A stretch of DNA of 64,000 nucleotides from Puccinia triticina (GCF_026914185.1 NC_070570.1:5332001-5396000); one strand, 5' to 3'; shown: positions 10,982 through 24,154, counted from the first letter of the stretch. The notes: generated by a model not told the origin, from the letters alone. Program-made: numbers and translations.

Positions 10982-13900
10982 ATGGACAGACACGCTCACA
11001 GCAACACCAACACCAACAGCACCAACACCAACACCCACCAGAACAACCCAAACCTCTATCCGCCCTCTCAGCCCGCACCACTCTATCTCGATGCCGAAAA
11101 CGAGTACAACGAGACGGACAACTATCTCGACTCCGAACTCATCTCGCTCAGCGATCCAGACCAATACCTCAGACTGACACGCTCGGCAACCGAAACCATC
11201 CATGAGGCCATCTCCGAAGACGACCGGCGGAGGCTCGCCAAGAAGCACCGCTCAAATCTCTCCTCCCTCGACCCCTCCAAGAAGAAATTCTCCCGCCGCA
11301 TCTCGAGCACCAGAGCTTCAGCAGCCATCACCGCCATCACCCCCAGCCAACACCCAATCCTGCCCAGCTCGATCTTCAACCCAAAGCTATCCACCAAATC
11401 ATCAGCCAACCCACTCAGAAACATCTCAAACCACCACCACCACCACCACCACCACCAAGAGCCCTCAGCCTCATCCTCCCAACCAACCACTCAGAAATTC
11501 ATCCCCCCCATGCCAATCGCACCCGAGCTAGATCAGGATGAAGAAGAGGCCGACGAACACACGAAAAACCTCAAAGAACTAGAAGACTCCCCCGCTGCGG
11601 ATCTCCAGCGCAAACAGAACGATGCATCCAAACAACAGCGCCGCTCCATCTACGTCAACCTCGTCCTGCCCACCCTCCAACTCGACAAGTATGGCGATCC
11701 AATCGCAAGATACGTCCGCAACAAGGTCCGAACCACAAAGTATACGCTCATCACCTTCTTCCCAAAGGTACATCTGCCCCCCTCCCCCCATCTCCCATCC
11801 CAAGATTTTACAATCACTGACACCACTGCCCACCACAGAACATGTGGGAACAATTCCGAAACGTCGCAAATGTCTATTTCCTGGTCCTCATCATCTTCCA
11901 GGTCTTTCCAATCTTCGGCGCTGCAACCCCTCAAGTCGCCATGCTACCACTCGTCTTCATCCTTTCAGTCACCGCCCTCAAAGATGCATTCGAAGATTAT
12001 CGAAGATATATGCTCGACAACAGCGTCAATAATGCAGCATGTACGCGATTGGGCGATTGGAAGAATGTCAACGTGCCCATGGCCGGCGGAGGAACGTGGT
12101 GGGAAAACTTTGAGTGGCCCTGGGAGAAAAATCAGCATGTGGTCGATTCGATAGGCCAAGTCCAGAAGATCACCAGAGGCGTCAGGAAGCTACGTGAACG
12201 GGAGAAGGACACGTTTAATACCGACTTCCTATACGCCAATCAAGCTCAAAGGGAACAACAACAAAGTTCAGATTACCAAGATGACGATGCGTTGAGTGAA
12301 ATCCACGAAGCGAATGGTAATCAGAACGGTCGATCTACAACCTCACTACCGCCACCTTCATCCACCAGAAGACGACCCTCATCAGATTTGGTCGATTATT
12401 CAACACCGACCGCCGGTACGGCGAAGTGGGAAAGAACGCTGTGGAAGAAGATCGAAGTGGGAGATATCCTGCTGCTGAGGGAGGATGAAGCGATTCCAGC
12501 GGACATAGTCGTCCTAAGTACCTCAGACCCCGACGGTCAATGTTTCGTCGAGACCAAAAACTTGGACGGAGAGACGAACCTGAAACCTAGGAAAGCATGT
12601 AAAACAACCAGGTCGATCGGAAACGAGGAAGACGTCGAACATTCTCACTTTCTGGTAGAATCTGAAGCCCCTGGCGCCAACCTTTACGCCTTCAATGCAA
12701 CGGTCAAGTACTGGACTAAAGACGAAACGGAAGGTTGCGAACATCCCCTGACCGAAGGGCGGAAGCTTAAGAAAGGCTCCGAAAAGAAAGAAGTCATCGG
12801 AATCAACGAGATCCTTCTGAGGGGGTGCACGCTAAGAAATACGCAATGGGTTATCGGTTTGGTAATCTTCACTGGAAAAGATACCAAGATCATGCTTAAC
12901 CAAGGTAAATAAATTGGTTTAGCTTAAAGCTTCAAATCACCATACTGACTTCAGCATAACTTTCTCCAGGTGACACTCCTTCCAAAAAACCCAAGATTTC
13001 TCACGAAACCAATTATGCAGTCGTCGTCAACTTCATCGTGCTCGTCCTACTATGTACAATCAATGCAATCGGAGATGGGGTGCTACAAGGTTCCGTCAAA
13101 ACCAGCTCTACGTTTTACGAGGTGGGTGCTAGTGTATCATCGAATGCGATTTTGGATGCCCTGGTCACTTTCGGGTGAGTAACGATTTGCTTCTTCTTCT
13201 TGTGCGGACATTTCCAGAGAAAATGTTGATATGACATATGCTCATATATTTGTTTATCTGTCTGCGTGATCAGGGCTGCCTTGATTTTGTTTCAATCAAT
13301 CGTGCCCATCTCACTCGTCATCACCCTGGAATTCGTCCGGTCGATCCAAGCGTTGACGATCTTTCGTGACATTGAGATGTACTATGAACCGCTCAACTGT
13401 CCAGCCGAACCCAAGTCATGGAACCTGTCAGACGATCTAGGGCAAATCGAATATATCTTTAGTGACAAGACTGGTACATTAACCCAAAATGTCATGGAGT
13501 TCCAGCGGTGCTCGATATCCGGAATCTCGTACGGCGAGGGAGTCACTGAGGCCATGCTTGGTGCCGCTAAAAGAAAACAGGCCGAATCATCCGCAATTGA
13601 CGATCCGGTTACTAACTCGGCCGCCCTCTTGGATTCCAAACATCGAATGATCGATCTCATGGAACAATCATTCAAACACTCTCATCTCAACCCATCTCAA
13701 CTCACCCTGATTTCTCCTCAATTGATCAAAGATCTGACTGATACCAATCCGAGTAATTCAGTACATCGTCAACGGATGATCGATTTTTGGAAAACTCTAG
13801 CGATCTGCCACGATGTCATCGCGAGTCGAAACGATCTCGAGCCCAATCAAATCGAATACAAAGCCGAATCGCCTGATGAGGCAGCCCTGGTGGCGGGAGC

Positions 13901-16883
13901 AAGAGATGTAGGGTTTGTGTTCCTTCGAAGGATGGGTGACCGGGTGGAGATCCAGGTGATGGGTCAACTCGAGCGATATCAAATGTTGCAGATGATTGCC
14001 TTCAACAGTTCCCGGAAAAGGATGAGCACGATCGTCCGATGTCCCGATGGCAAGATCCGGCTGCTGTGCAAGGGGGCCGATAGTATCATCATGTCGCGTC
14101 TCAAAGCTGATCAAGATGAGGATTTGAAAGATCAAGTCAATCAAGATCTTGAGAACTTCGCCTCGGATGGATTGAGAACTTTGCTAATCGCCAGCCGTGA
14201 AGTCAGCGAAGAGGAATACCTAGAATTCCAAACCGAGTATAAACAAGCATCTGATAGTCCGGGTAAAGACAGGGAAGATCTCATGGAACAAGTGGCCGAT
14301 CAGTTCGAACGAGGCTTAGAAATCCTGGGTGCAACAGCTCTGGAAGATAAGTTACAGGTCGGAGTTCCTGAAGCAATCGAGAAGTTACACGAGGCTGGAA
14401 TCAAACTATGGATCCTGACGGGAGACAAACTTCAGACGGCAATCGAAATCGGCTACAGCTGCAACTTGTTGAAGAATACGATGGAGATCATGATCCTCAG
14501 TTCTGATACCGAAGCGGGCACGCGGTCCCAAATCGAACAGGGTCTTGAAAAATTACTCGCGACATCTTCCGGATCGGCTACATCCACTTCCCACTGGAAT
14601 GGGTCTGAGTCGCTTGATCGAGATCCCAGCGGGCCTGATTCGTCTGACAAGAATGAGCATCGCAATACGACGGGCGTCCCCGGCGGAAGAAGGCAGAGTC
14701 AAGCAGCTTTCCCAGCCACTAGGCCCCAGGGTGGCTATGCAGTCGTGATCGATGGCGATACGCTGAGATACGCTTTGGACGGCTCTCTGAAGGCTAACTT
14801 CTTGGCCTTGACGGTCCAATGTGAAACCGTCGTCTGTTGCCGTGTGTCTCCTGCTCAGAAAGCTTTGACTGTCAAGCTGGTGAAGGAGGGTAAAAATGCC
14901 ATGACTTTGGCTATCGGTGATGGTAAGCAACATGTATACATTTCGACGAGACGAGTAGTTGTTGATTTACCACTTTTGTGTGCGTGTGTGTGTCTAGGTG
15001 CCAACGACGTTGCGATGATTCAAGAAGCTCACATTGGAGTAGGGATCGCTGGACTCGAAGGCGCTCAAGCATCAATGTCGGCAGATTATGCACTTGGTCA
15101 ATTCAGATTCTTGACAAAATTATTATTAGTACACGGAAGGTGGTGTTACATTAGAATCGCGGACATGCATGTGAACTTTTTCTTCAAGAACATAATCTGG
15201 ACATTAGTTCTATTCTGGTATCAAATTTACTGTAGTTTTAATGGATCGTATCTCTTCGAATACACGTTCATCATGTTATTCAACTTGATTTTCACCTCGC
15301 TACCGGTCGGCTTGATGGGCGCATTTGAACAAGACCTCAGTGCGAATGCTTCGATGGCCTTCCCGGCTCTCTACAAACGTGGGATCTACGGTCTGCAATA
15401 TACCCGGTGGAAGTTTTGGAGTTACATGGCCGATGGCTGCTACCAATCGATGGTCTGTTTCTGGATCCCATACTTCGTCTACTTCCATTCGACCACTGTC
15501 TCCGTAACCGGCAGGGACGTCGCGATATGGGAGTTCGGCGCAACGGTCGCCTGCGGGACGGTCTTTGCAGCCAACAACCTGATCGCCATCAATACTCGCT
15601 ACTTTCCGTGGTTTATCATCATCGTCCTCACAGTCTCATCCACCCTGGTCTTAGTTTGGACCGTCGTATATTCCGCCCTATCCGAATTTTACTTCAGCAA
15701 TGTCGTGGTCTACACATTCACTACCATCGAATTTTGGGCTTCATTCATTCTCGTCCAAGTGCTCTCGCTCCTCCCTCGAGCAGTTTACAAGTATCTCCAA
15801 GTCCAGTACTGGCCTCGCGATTCGGATATCATCAGGGAGATCATCATCGGAGAATCTTATAAACATCAGCATGCTCACTCTGGTTTGGAAGAAGATATGA
15901 AGCAGCTCAAGTTGATCGAACAGGTGATCGAAAAGGATAGATTGGATAGATTGGATTCCGAGCAGTTTGCCAAGAAATCCTCGACTCCGTCACAGTCTTC
16001 ATCGCCTCCGTATTCCCTTACACCTGGCGGCAGCGGCGGAGCGAGCGGTGGATCAGCGATTCCGACAGCAGCCCTGACAGCCATTGGAAGGTCGACGTCG
16101 GTGAATCGAAAAGCTGCCACGAAAGGCCAAAGCACCGACAGTGTCGAGATGGTGGCCGTGCAACCCGATTATCCCTCAAGCAGTGTGCCGTCGATCACCA
16201 CCACTCAACCGGATGGGAACTATACCACTAGTCGAGCACGGGTGGACGGCGCGACGCCCCGAGGATTGGTGGGCTTTTATTCAGACCAACAGGCCCATGT
16301 GGTCGACCGACATGGATCAGTGGGCTCGAATTATCGTTACAGTGGCCTGGCTACTAGCTCTCCTGCCCCGTCTCCGCGCGAAATCGCCGACCGGCATGTC
16401 AATCAACATCAGCAGGCGCGAGAATCGGAGATGGATATATTCGGATCCCCTCCTCAATCCCACCTCGGCCATCAACAGCAGCAACAGCAACAGCAACAGC
16501 AACAACAGCAATGGCGATTTGGGCAGGATGGCGAACAGCCCCCTCACTCTGCTCATTCAGGAGGCTCGGGATGGATGTCCGAGGACTTTATCACCTGCAA
16601 CTCCCACTCCCAGCACCAACACCAACAACAGCAGTACCTGCACCAACTAGGCCAGCCTTTCCAAGCGCCACCCTCGGGCAACCCTAGCGACCGCGCGTCG
16701 GACCCCAGTCTGGCCGAGGATCTTCACTCGTCCCACTACTCCCACCTCTCCTCCGCCCGGCCTAATCAACCCACCTTCAATCCCTCTAATCCGATCCCCG
16801 TGCCCACTCGGCCTCTCAATCTTAACCCGCAGCATCCAGATACCCTCAACCATCATCAACAGCATTTTTTCCCTTCGCCTTAG
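10982..16883 (+). CDS. P4-type ATPase, phospholipid flippase of the Dnf1/Dnf2 type
   Basis: Five exons: 10982-11767, 11839-12904, 12970-13174, 13274-14922 and 14998-16883. All join in frame to 1863 codons plus stop. P4-ATPases move aminophospholipids or phosphatidylcholine from the outer to the cytosolic leaflet. Visible motifs are NMWEQFRNVANVYF (first membrane segments), DGETNLK (about residue 505, actuator), PISL (about 695, P4-specific), DKTGTLTQN (phosphorylated Asp about 750), KGADS, GDGANDV (about 1233) and a C-terminal block of hydrophobic segments up to about residue 1530. The protein is long for the family because of low-complexity tails: a run of eight His at about 151 and a polyglutamine run at about 1730. 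Assignment to Dnf1/Dnf2 rather than Drs2 rests on the KDAFEDYRR and LDNSVNN region and is moderately sure. Confidence 0.95.
11434..11457 (+). repeat. CAC trinucleotide run coding polyhistidine in the P4-ATPase
   Basis: Eight consecutive histidine codons in the N-terminal cytosolic tail, nearly all CAC. Such pure trinucleotide runs are length-variable between strains. Confidence 0.85.
16470..16512 (+). repeat. CAG/CAA run coding polyglutamine in the P4-ATPase
   Basis: About 13-14 glutamine codons with mixed CAG and CAA, in the disordered C-terminal tail after the last membrane segment. More CAA/CAG-rich sequence follows at about 16615-16640. Confidence 0.85.
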
Positions 16884-19800
16884 TCTCTCGCCCCCCCGTT
16901 CTCCCCGCTTATAAAATCAATATCTTCCTCTCTTCTTACCTCGTCGTCTTTTTCTTTCTTTCTTCCAGGGAGTTTTTTTTTTTTTTTTTTTTGTTTTTCT
17001 TTGCATCATTATCGTGTTCGACTTTCGTATCTAATATGTATTCTTCTTCCTTCACTTGTTCCACGACTCCGCCTCCATCTTCTGTCCCCTCTCGGCTCCG
17101 TTTCCTCTCTCCTCTACTACCCGACCAGATCTCTGTATGTGTCTTTTTGTGATGTATTTTCTCATGTGATTACATTAAGTGATGATGATCTCTTCACAAG
17201 CATTTCCGTTCCCCTCATCTCCTCATTCCAACCTCAAAGACATCAAAAAATAGAGAATTCTTAGAGGCCATTTGTTTTGTACATGCAACTGATCAATCTT
17301 ACATACTTTTATATGTGTTTGGTGTCTACAACAGAAATTTGTTTTCATTTTTTCACTGTTTTGATGGATTGACACTTTTTTTGCATGCAAATATTACCAA
17401 TTATCATATCAAGAGCTACATATAAAAAGATGCTTGTAAAAAGAACTCCCAAAAAAAATGTCAACAACTCCCAAATGTCAATTTACATCAAAAGGTCATT
17501 TTTCAACCAGTTCCCCAGGTTGAAAAGGCTGCGCTGTGTCTTTTGAGGAGGTTTTGGACCTTTTTTGCCGCTAAAAGTGATCTAGCGTAGCAGTAGTAGC
17601 AGTGTGCTAACACTACAGAAAAAGGGCTGCTGTTAGTGCTGCTATGCTAATGCTGGGTGGGCTGTGTAGTGTAGTGTTGCACAGTTGTCAGTAGCCCACC
17701 AATGCTAGAGGTATGGGCAACAATTCCTAAATTGCCCACAGCGACAGCCCCAGACAACTCTCAAAAAGTGCTAGAAAATCATAATATTAATTGCTGGGTT
17801 TGGGTTCAACAACTCCCAAATATCCAACTAACACAGAATAAAAACTAGCTTAACAAAGCCACTCAAACGGAGGTCCGGGGGACCCCCGCAGAGCACTCTC
17901 CGTAGGAGAGGCTTACTTGCTATCTCAATTTTGGCGGGAGCAGAAAGGATATTCAGGGCAAAAAATAACAATACAGCTCTATAAAGTGTAATAAGAATAG
18001 CAACAAAAAACTGAATAGACAGTCTTGTAGTGTTGGTGAATGCGCAAATTTTGACACCTACTCCAGCCTCTGAGTCCAAAGACTGCAAGCCCTAGTGGCA
18101 AAAGTGTCCAGGAATCTAGGTTGAGGCAGCAAAACAAAATTCCAAACCATGTCTTAACACCAGGGAAGCTTTGGGGGCACTCCCCAGGGAGTGCCACAGC
18201 TGAATATGGTGCTAGTTTTTGTCTCAACTGAGGCGGAATTCCTTACTATCTGATGTTTGATTTGTTTGATTACTTGGCAAGAACAATAGGCCAATCTAAT
18301 TTGGATTGATATGTAAATATTCAATGTGAACTATCATTCAGCTATATTGAAGTCATCTTGAAGTCAAGTTCATTTCAATTCTAACTCATGTTCTAGATTT
18401 CCAAATCATCTCTTGCATCCCCAAATTCTTCTTACTTTGGCATCAAATCCCTTTGCAGATAGATATCACATCTCCAAAGGAGCTTCCAATTAAAAACCTC
18501 TCTTTTATCAGCTACAAGCAATGCTGGACCAGCTATGTTCACCTTAGAGTAGTACAATTCTGCTACAAAGTGGTGTCAAGTAGCAAAATTGAAACATCTC
18601 TGTGCTGAAGCTACGCGCAAAGGTCACAAACAAGCGCCTTTTACGCTGCGCTACAGCACTATTTAGCAGCATTTTAGACTTTTTTCCACTCACCATGGGA
18701 GTTTGCTCAGCACTTGCGTGCAAGTGCCATCTCTGAACTCAGTTATAGATTTTGTTGGATCTCAGTTAGATACGGGTTTGAAGACAAGGTTCATGTCTGC
18801 CACAACATATTCTGATATTAACTTGAACAACACTTGATGTATTGTATAATGTATGTGTAAAATGTATGCCATACCTATCCTGGAAACAAGGCCCATTTAA
18901 TGATAAGGTTTACTTGATCCTCAATCTTGACCAAAGTTCCTCATGTTTTGATGGTGATGATTTTTGACCTCTTTGTAAACACATCTAAACACATACCCTG
19001 TTTGTTTCTCAGAAACTATTTTTATATTGATTTTCAGGGTGCACACCAAAAACCTGCTAGTTTTTGTTAAATTGTTTCTATTACACATGGTTCAAACTTA
19101 TGATGGAGTGTAGTGAGACTTTGGGAGGTCTGATTTTGCCCTGGTACTATGGTTTGACTTTGGCTTGCATTGGCTGAGGGTCCTACTTTCACACAAACGT
19201 ATAATGTGTGCGGGCTTGTGTGACAACTTGTGTCACACAAATGTACGCGCGCACATCTGTGTGACACATTTTCCATCACAAAACAATATTGCGCCACACT
19301 GAGTGCCCCCGCAGAATCAGTGCATTCAGAGAATCCTTGACAAATTTTACTGGATTTTCACACATCTATACATAAATCTCTTTGAGGAGATTTTCTGAAG
19401 TCATTCACAAACTGTAATCTGAGGCCCCCCTGGACTTGTCCCAGAATTTGAGCTCCCTGGGGAAAAACTTTAGCAGCTGAAGAATATTTTACACAAATTT
19501 ACATGTGCATGGTGGTGTGTCACATTTTTCATCACTGAGCCAACTGACACCAAGCTGAGTGTGCATGCAGCACCACAGGCTTATGTGGACCCTTCACAAA
19601 CTGTATGTAATTTTCAGCAATACATATAAATCTAATTTTAGGGAGATTTTATGAAGTCATGTCCAACCCCTAGTTAATATGAGGTTTTTTCCCATTGACT
19701 TTTCCCTGAGCTTCAGCTATGTTTTGAAAAACTTCAGCAAATGAAGAATGTGTCACACAAATGTACATGTGCATGTTTTTGTGACACTAACATACATAAA

Positions 19801-20396
19801 GATTTTTGGAATTTATGATAAACACATGATAAATCCAAATATATCATTCCTGTGAAAAATCCCTTTTTTCTGCAAAGTATTTGATATTGCTTTTCAAGGC
19901 AGTTTGAAATGTGTTCTCAAATAGTTCCAATAATACATAGAATCAAGTTTGTGCTGGTTTTCAATCAAATTCAACCCTTTTTCAGCATTCCTTCAGCTCA
20001 ATTGAGCATCATCTCAACATGAATTCATCATGAATTCAGCGTGTTTTGAGGTTAATGTTCCAGGATATATCTAACAGGGCTCTTAAACAATATTGTGCAA
20101 TGGCACTTGCACGCAAGTGCCAAGCAAACTCCCATGGTGACTGCAAGGACTGTTTCAGAGCATAAAATAGCTTAGCAGTTGTAGCAGCATGCCAACACTG
20201 CAAAAGAAAGGTCATGGTAAGCACTGCCACACTAATGCTAAATTACCCTGTATTGACCCACCATTGTGACAAGACAGCCACAGAGTGGTGCATTAACTGC
20301 TAGCCTCATGAATGTTACAATACAGTAAAATAACTGCCTTTATCTTCATAGCGTAACACTTGCTGTCACTATGCTCAAGTGGCATTGGTATTGGTA
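16884..20396. other. Long intergenic region with degenerate repeats
   Basis: No gene is supported over 3.5 kb. 16884-17260 is probably the ATPase 3' untranslated region (with a T-tract at about 16973-16992). Degenerate copies of the GCTACGCTA/AGCGTAGC family lie at about 17575-17700, 18600-18670 and 20160-20230. At 17845-17912 a segment ending TCCGTAGGAGAGGCTTA is shared, inverted, with 42370-42412. A perfect palindrome, GGCACTCCCCAGGGAGTGCC, lies at about 18176-18196. The stretch 19190-19800 repeats loosely around TGTGTCACACAAATGTAC. Confidence 0.5.
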
Positions 20397-20776
20397 ACAA
20401 CGGTGGGCCAGCTACGCTAACCGTAGCGTTAGTGTGGTGTAGCGTAGCGGAATTCTGCTAAATTTTAGCTTAGCGTTAGCGGAATTTCACCATCTCCGTG
20501 TTAAAGCTACGCGCACAAGGTGCGCAGCTAATTTAGCTGTTAGTGTAGCGTTAGCGCAGATTTGAGAAATTACTCTGACACTACACACAGAGGGCGCCAA
20601 AGAGTGCGCGCTAAAGATAACAAAGAATTTGCGCGCTGTTAGCGCCGTTAAAAATTAGCACAGCGTAGCGGTGCCAACAGCGCGCTAACGCTATTCAAAA
20701 TTGGTGGGCGCTTTTTGCCGCTACGCTAACGCGTAGTGCTGAAATAGCGTAGTGTAGCGTAGTGGCCCACTGTTGT
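20397..20776. mobile_element. Small non-autonomous element with TA duplication (380 bp)
   Basis: The ends are ACAACGGTGGGCCAGCTACG and the inverse of ACAACAGTGGGCCACTACGC, flanked by TA on both sides (20395-20396 and 20777-20778). The interior is built from CGCTAACGCTA/TAGCGTTAGCG motifs in both orientations and is strongly self-complementary. The TA target suggests the Tc1/mariner superfamily. Similar decayed copies lie at about 860, 2180, 17575, 18600 and 20160. Confidence 0.7.
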
Positions 20777-20956
20777 TAGTAACAACAATTTTTAAGCCTG
20801 GGACTGTATTTGAAAGGGGTATATTTTTTCAGGCTTACTTGTGTTACGTTACTATTAACAAGTTAACCACTGAGTAACACAATACAGAGCTATTGATAAC
20901 TTATTATTAGGACAAGATCCCTTCATCTAAATGATAAACTCAAAAATGCTTGAGAT

Positions 20957-21819
20957 TGAGATGGCCCCAACAAACCTCTCACAGTTACCCGCCCATGGTC
21001 GGCGGGTACCCGCCAGCGTGTGCGTGTTTGGGTGCGGGTGCTGGATTTCTGGGAGAAATTGATTGGGTACCCGCTCTTGTTTGGGCAGGTGGCAGCTGCC
21101 ACGACGATTGGAAGGAGTGGGAAGGCCTTCCTTCCAGTTGAAGAGGTTCTGTAGCCCCTTTGACCGGAAGGATTCCTTCCAGTTGAAGAGGTTACAAAAT
21201 CTCTTTGACTGGAAAGGCCTTCCAGTTGAAGAGGTTACAAAACCACTTCAACCGGAAGATTCCTTCCAGTCAAAGAGGTTACAAGACCTCTTTGACTGGA
21301 AAGGCCTTCCAGTTGAAGAGGTTACAAAACCTCTTTGACTGGAAAGGCCTTCCAGTTGAAGAGGTTACAAAACCTCTTTGACTGGAAAGGCCTTCCAGTT
21401 GAAGAGGTTACAAAACCTCTTTGACTGGAAAGGCCTTCCAGTTGAAGAGGTTACAAAACCTCTTTGACTGGAAAGGCCTTCCAGTTGAAGAGGTTACAAA
21501 ACCTCTTTGACTGGAAAGGCCTTCCAGTTGAAGAGGTTACAAAACCACTTCAACCAGAAGGATTCCTTCCAGTCAAAGAGGTTACAAAACCTCTTCAACC
21601 GGAAGGATTCCTTCCAGTCAAAGAGGTTACAAAACCTCTTTGAGCGGAAGGATTCCTACCAGCCAAAGAGGTTTTGCAACCTCTTTGACTATTCCTTCCG
21701 GTTGATTTTGAGGGGCAGGTACCTGCTCTGACTGCCCCAGGCAGTGCGGGTGCAGGTGCGGGTGTTGAACTTTTGGCAAAAAAGCTGGTGGGTACCCGGG
21801 TTCACAGGGGCCATCTCTA
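20957..21819. mobile_element. Probable hAT-like element carrying a 43-base satellite
   Basis: The left end (T)TGAGATGGCCCC and the right end, whose complement reads TAGAGATGGCCCC, resemble the hAT terminus of the 214-bp element at 1506-1719. Both flanks inside carry GGGTACCCGCC/GCGGGTACC motifs, also as in that element. No clean 8-base duplication remains and the left end has diverged, so boundaries are approximate. The centre is filled by a tandem array (separate entry). Confidence 0.6.
21110..21700. repeat. 43-base tandem repeat, about 13 copies, each self-complementary
   Basis: The unit contains CCTTCCAGTTGAAGAGGTT followed after four bases by its near-complement AACCTCTTTGACTGGAAAGG. Every unit can therefore fold into its own hairpin. 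The period of 43 is constant in the centre (about 21298-21540); the outer copies are more diverged. Confidence 0.9.
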
Positions 21820-22358
21820 CATCTTAGGAATAGAAAGTCATATAATTTCACACATTTGACAACATTTTTACTGAATGTCACCTTACACCTATTCACATCA
21901 AGTTTTTTCATGGTACATGGGAGGCTGACAACAAGAGAAGAGGATGATGAAAGAATTAAGCACCTATTGAGGTTTGTGAGGAGTGACAAGGAGGATAAGT
22001 GACATTGCATAGTGAGCAGAGAGAAAAGAGAAAGAGATAGAGAAGGAAAAGACAAGCAAACCTGAGGAAACCAGAACAGCTGCTGTAAGATAAGGAGGCT
22101 GTGGTGGGAGGCCAATAACAAGAGAAGAGGGTGAGTCAAGACTTAAGTGCCAATTGAGTTGCATGAGGAGTGACAAGTGAAGGAGGATAAGTGAAGAAGG
22201 AAGAAAAAAAGAAGATTGGTACAACACAGTAATAGACTAGGTGAATGCAGCTAAAACTGAACTAATGATAAACTAAGTTGTAGTGTACCCATCCCTCTCC
22301 GCCTGACTGCCTTGCTGCATTCATCCGCCTGACCCCTTCTCTGGCCTGTAACACCACA
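21820..22358. other. Intergenic, no gene seen
   Basis: Purine-rich plus strand (GAGAAGAGGATGA-like runs), loosely repeated: the stretch near 21925-21995 resembles 22110-22185. Minus-strand ORFs here are leucine/serine-rich by-products of that composition. Confidence 0.4.
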
Positions 22359-22360
22359 TA

Positions 22361-22899
22361 CAGTCAAAACGGCAAAACCACATACCCCTTTGTGGAAAGC
22401 CTTTGCTATGCAGTTTCACAGGGTATGCCTTTATGGAAAACCTGTCTAAGGGCATACTGACAAGAAGTATGCAGTCTGGCAGGTTTTGGCCTAAAATTTA
22501 TGGAAAACCTGTTCAAGGGCATACTGACAAGAAGTATGCGGTCTGGCAGGTTTTGGCCTAAATGTTAATTTTAAGAGCTTACCAATAGTTGGTGCAAAAT
22601 ATTTTAGAGGGATCAATCCTCTGTGTATGTTTTTTGCAGACAGCAGAAGTGAAATTCTCTCTGAAGGAAGTTGATGTGGATTTGTTGAGGAGTCATTGCT
22701 TCTTGATTGAAGGGTAGAGGTTTTTTTTGTGGTAGTTTTATGTGGTTTCAAAGGTGGGGTTCCCCAGTATTCTTATGCAGTATTACAGTATGTGGTATGT
22801 ACTTAATTTTGGCGCGCACCAACCTGTGGAGAAGCCGCCGGCTATGCAGTTTGACAGTTTATGCGCATACACAGGTATGCGTTTTCACGGTTTTGACTG
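22361..22899. mobile_element. Non-autonomous Tc1/mariner-like element (539 bp)
   Basis: The ends are CAGTCAAAACGGCAAAACCA and the inverse of CAGTCAAAACCGTGAAAACG, flanked by TA on both sides (22359-22360 and 22900-22901). TA targets and CAGT-type ends are usual for Tc1/mariner. The interior has a 67-base direct duplication (about 22431 and 22498) with GGGCATACTGACAAGAAGTA. It has no transposase gene. Confidence 0.8.
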
Positions 22900-22901
22900 T
22901 A

Positions 22902-23717
22902 TTACACTTGACTGGAGGCCAAGGAGTCTGCACCACTTACTTTCAGGAATTCAATAATCTTAGCAGGATAAAGGTGAAGCCAGCCCTCCATCTGAAAAAC
23001 TCAACTGATATTATGGGACCACTTTTGTCCTAGGCGGAGGCAGTTGGGAGAGGAGAAGAAATTGCTGTTTAGGGTGCCCTCTGTGTTGGTCTGGATGGTG
23101 AGCAAAAAATGAATTGAAGATGATAGATTGGGTTGGGTTGGATTTCAAGAGATACACTAAGTTTGGAAGCCTGAAAGTGGTTTGGATGGTTTATTGAGGT
23201 CCAGAAACAAAGAAAAAATGGCAGCTTGAGCAGACTCCACAACACTCAAAACTTTGATGGTTATTCCCTGGATCAAAAATTCCCCATGCCAACCCATCCT
23301 CCGAGTGCAGAATCACACTTGGACTCCAGGAGGTTTCATCATCTCCTTGCATGTGACAAGTGCACAGACCTCACAACTACACAAAAGAAAAGAAAGGAAA
23401 ACAACTGTGAGAGATGAGAAACAATGTTGGAGCCAGAAACCTTGAGTATCGTATGCTCACACCTGGTTGAAAAAGCGTAGCATAGTACCAAGTGGCCTAT
23501 TAATCATGTTCAAGGGATTGAGAGACCTATGACTCTGAGCTACATGACTGGAGCTCTAACAAGGGCTGCTTGGCGTGTATTTGGGCAAGGGGAAACAAAG
23601 GAACAAAAGAAAGCCGATGATCTTGAATTTTGCAATTATTCCCCTATTTTGAGATAGAAGCCCTTTCAGATCATAATTTGTTTGCAAGGTAGCCCGACGC
23701 CATGACAGAAGGTTTAT
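22902..23717. other. Intergenic, no gene seen
   Basis: Mixed-composition sequence between the small TA element and the poly(T) end of the LINE. Short ORFs at 23226-23445 overlap in several frames with no recognisable domain. Confidence 0.4.
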
Positions 23718-23721
23718 AGCA

Positions 23722-23755
<34 letters not shown>

Positions 23756-24154
23756 TGCAGTATTGATTTGACATTGCGTACTATGCATATTCATCTACCA
23801 GAAAAAAGGTTCCGTGCACTACAATTGTAAATAGAAGGGAGGAAGAATAACAGTAATTCTGGCAAAGATTCAGTACTGAGAAAAAAAAAAAAAGGGTAGG
23901 AGGTGGGAACAGGAGAAAAGAGAGAAGAGAGAGAAGGGGGGAGGGAGGGAGTTGGATCCACAGAAAGAGGTCGAATACTGGAGAAGTAGGTGGTTATTGG
24001 TGGGAACCGTCGGCGTTGTCGGCCCGCCGGAAGGAGGGGAGCCTCGCCGATGTTTTGATGAAAGCTTCCGTAGCCCTGGAGGCCCTGGCGTCGTGGAGAA
24101 GGGTTCTGGTCGTAACTTCAGTGATCCTTTCCTCGAGAAGCAATCACCTGGCAG

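Noticed and set aside
10826..11490. Minus ORFs of 140 and 122 codons opposite the flippase start
   Set aside because: They are antisense to the conserved flippase exon; Val/Gly- and Trp-rich reading comes from CAC and ACC runs.
20957..21819. A clean target duplication for the satellite-bearing hAT-like element
   Set aside because: Flanks GCTTGAGA and CATCTTAG match at only about half the positions; boundaries were therefore left approximate.
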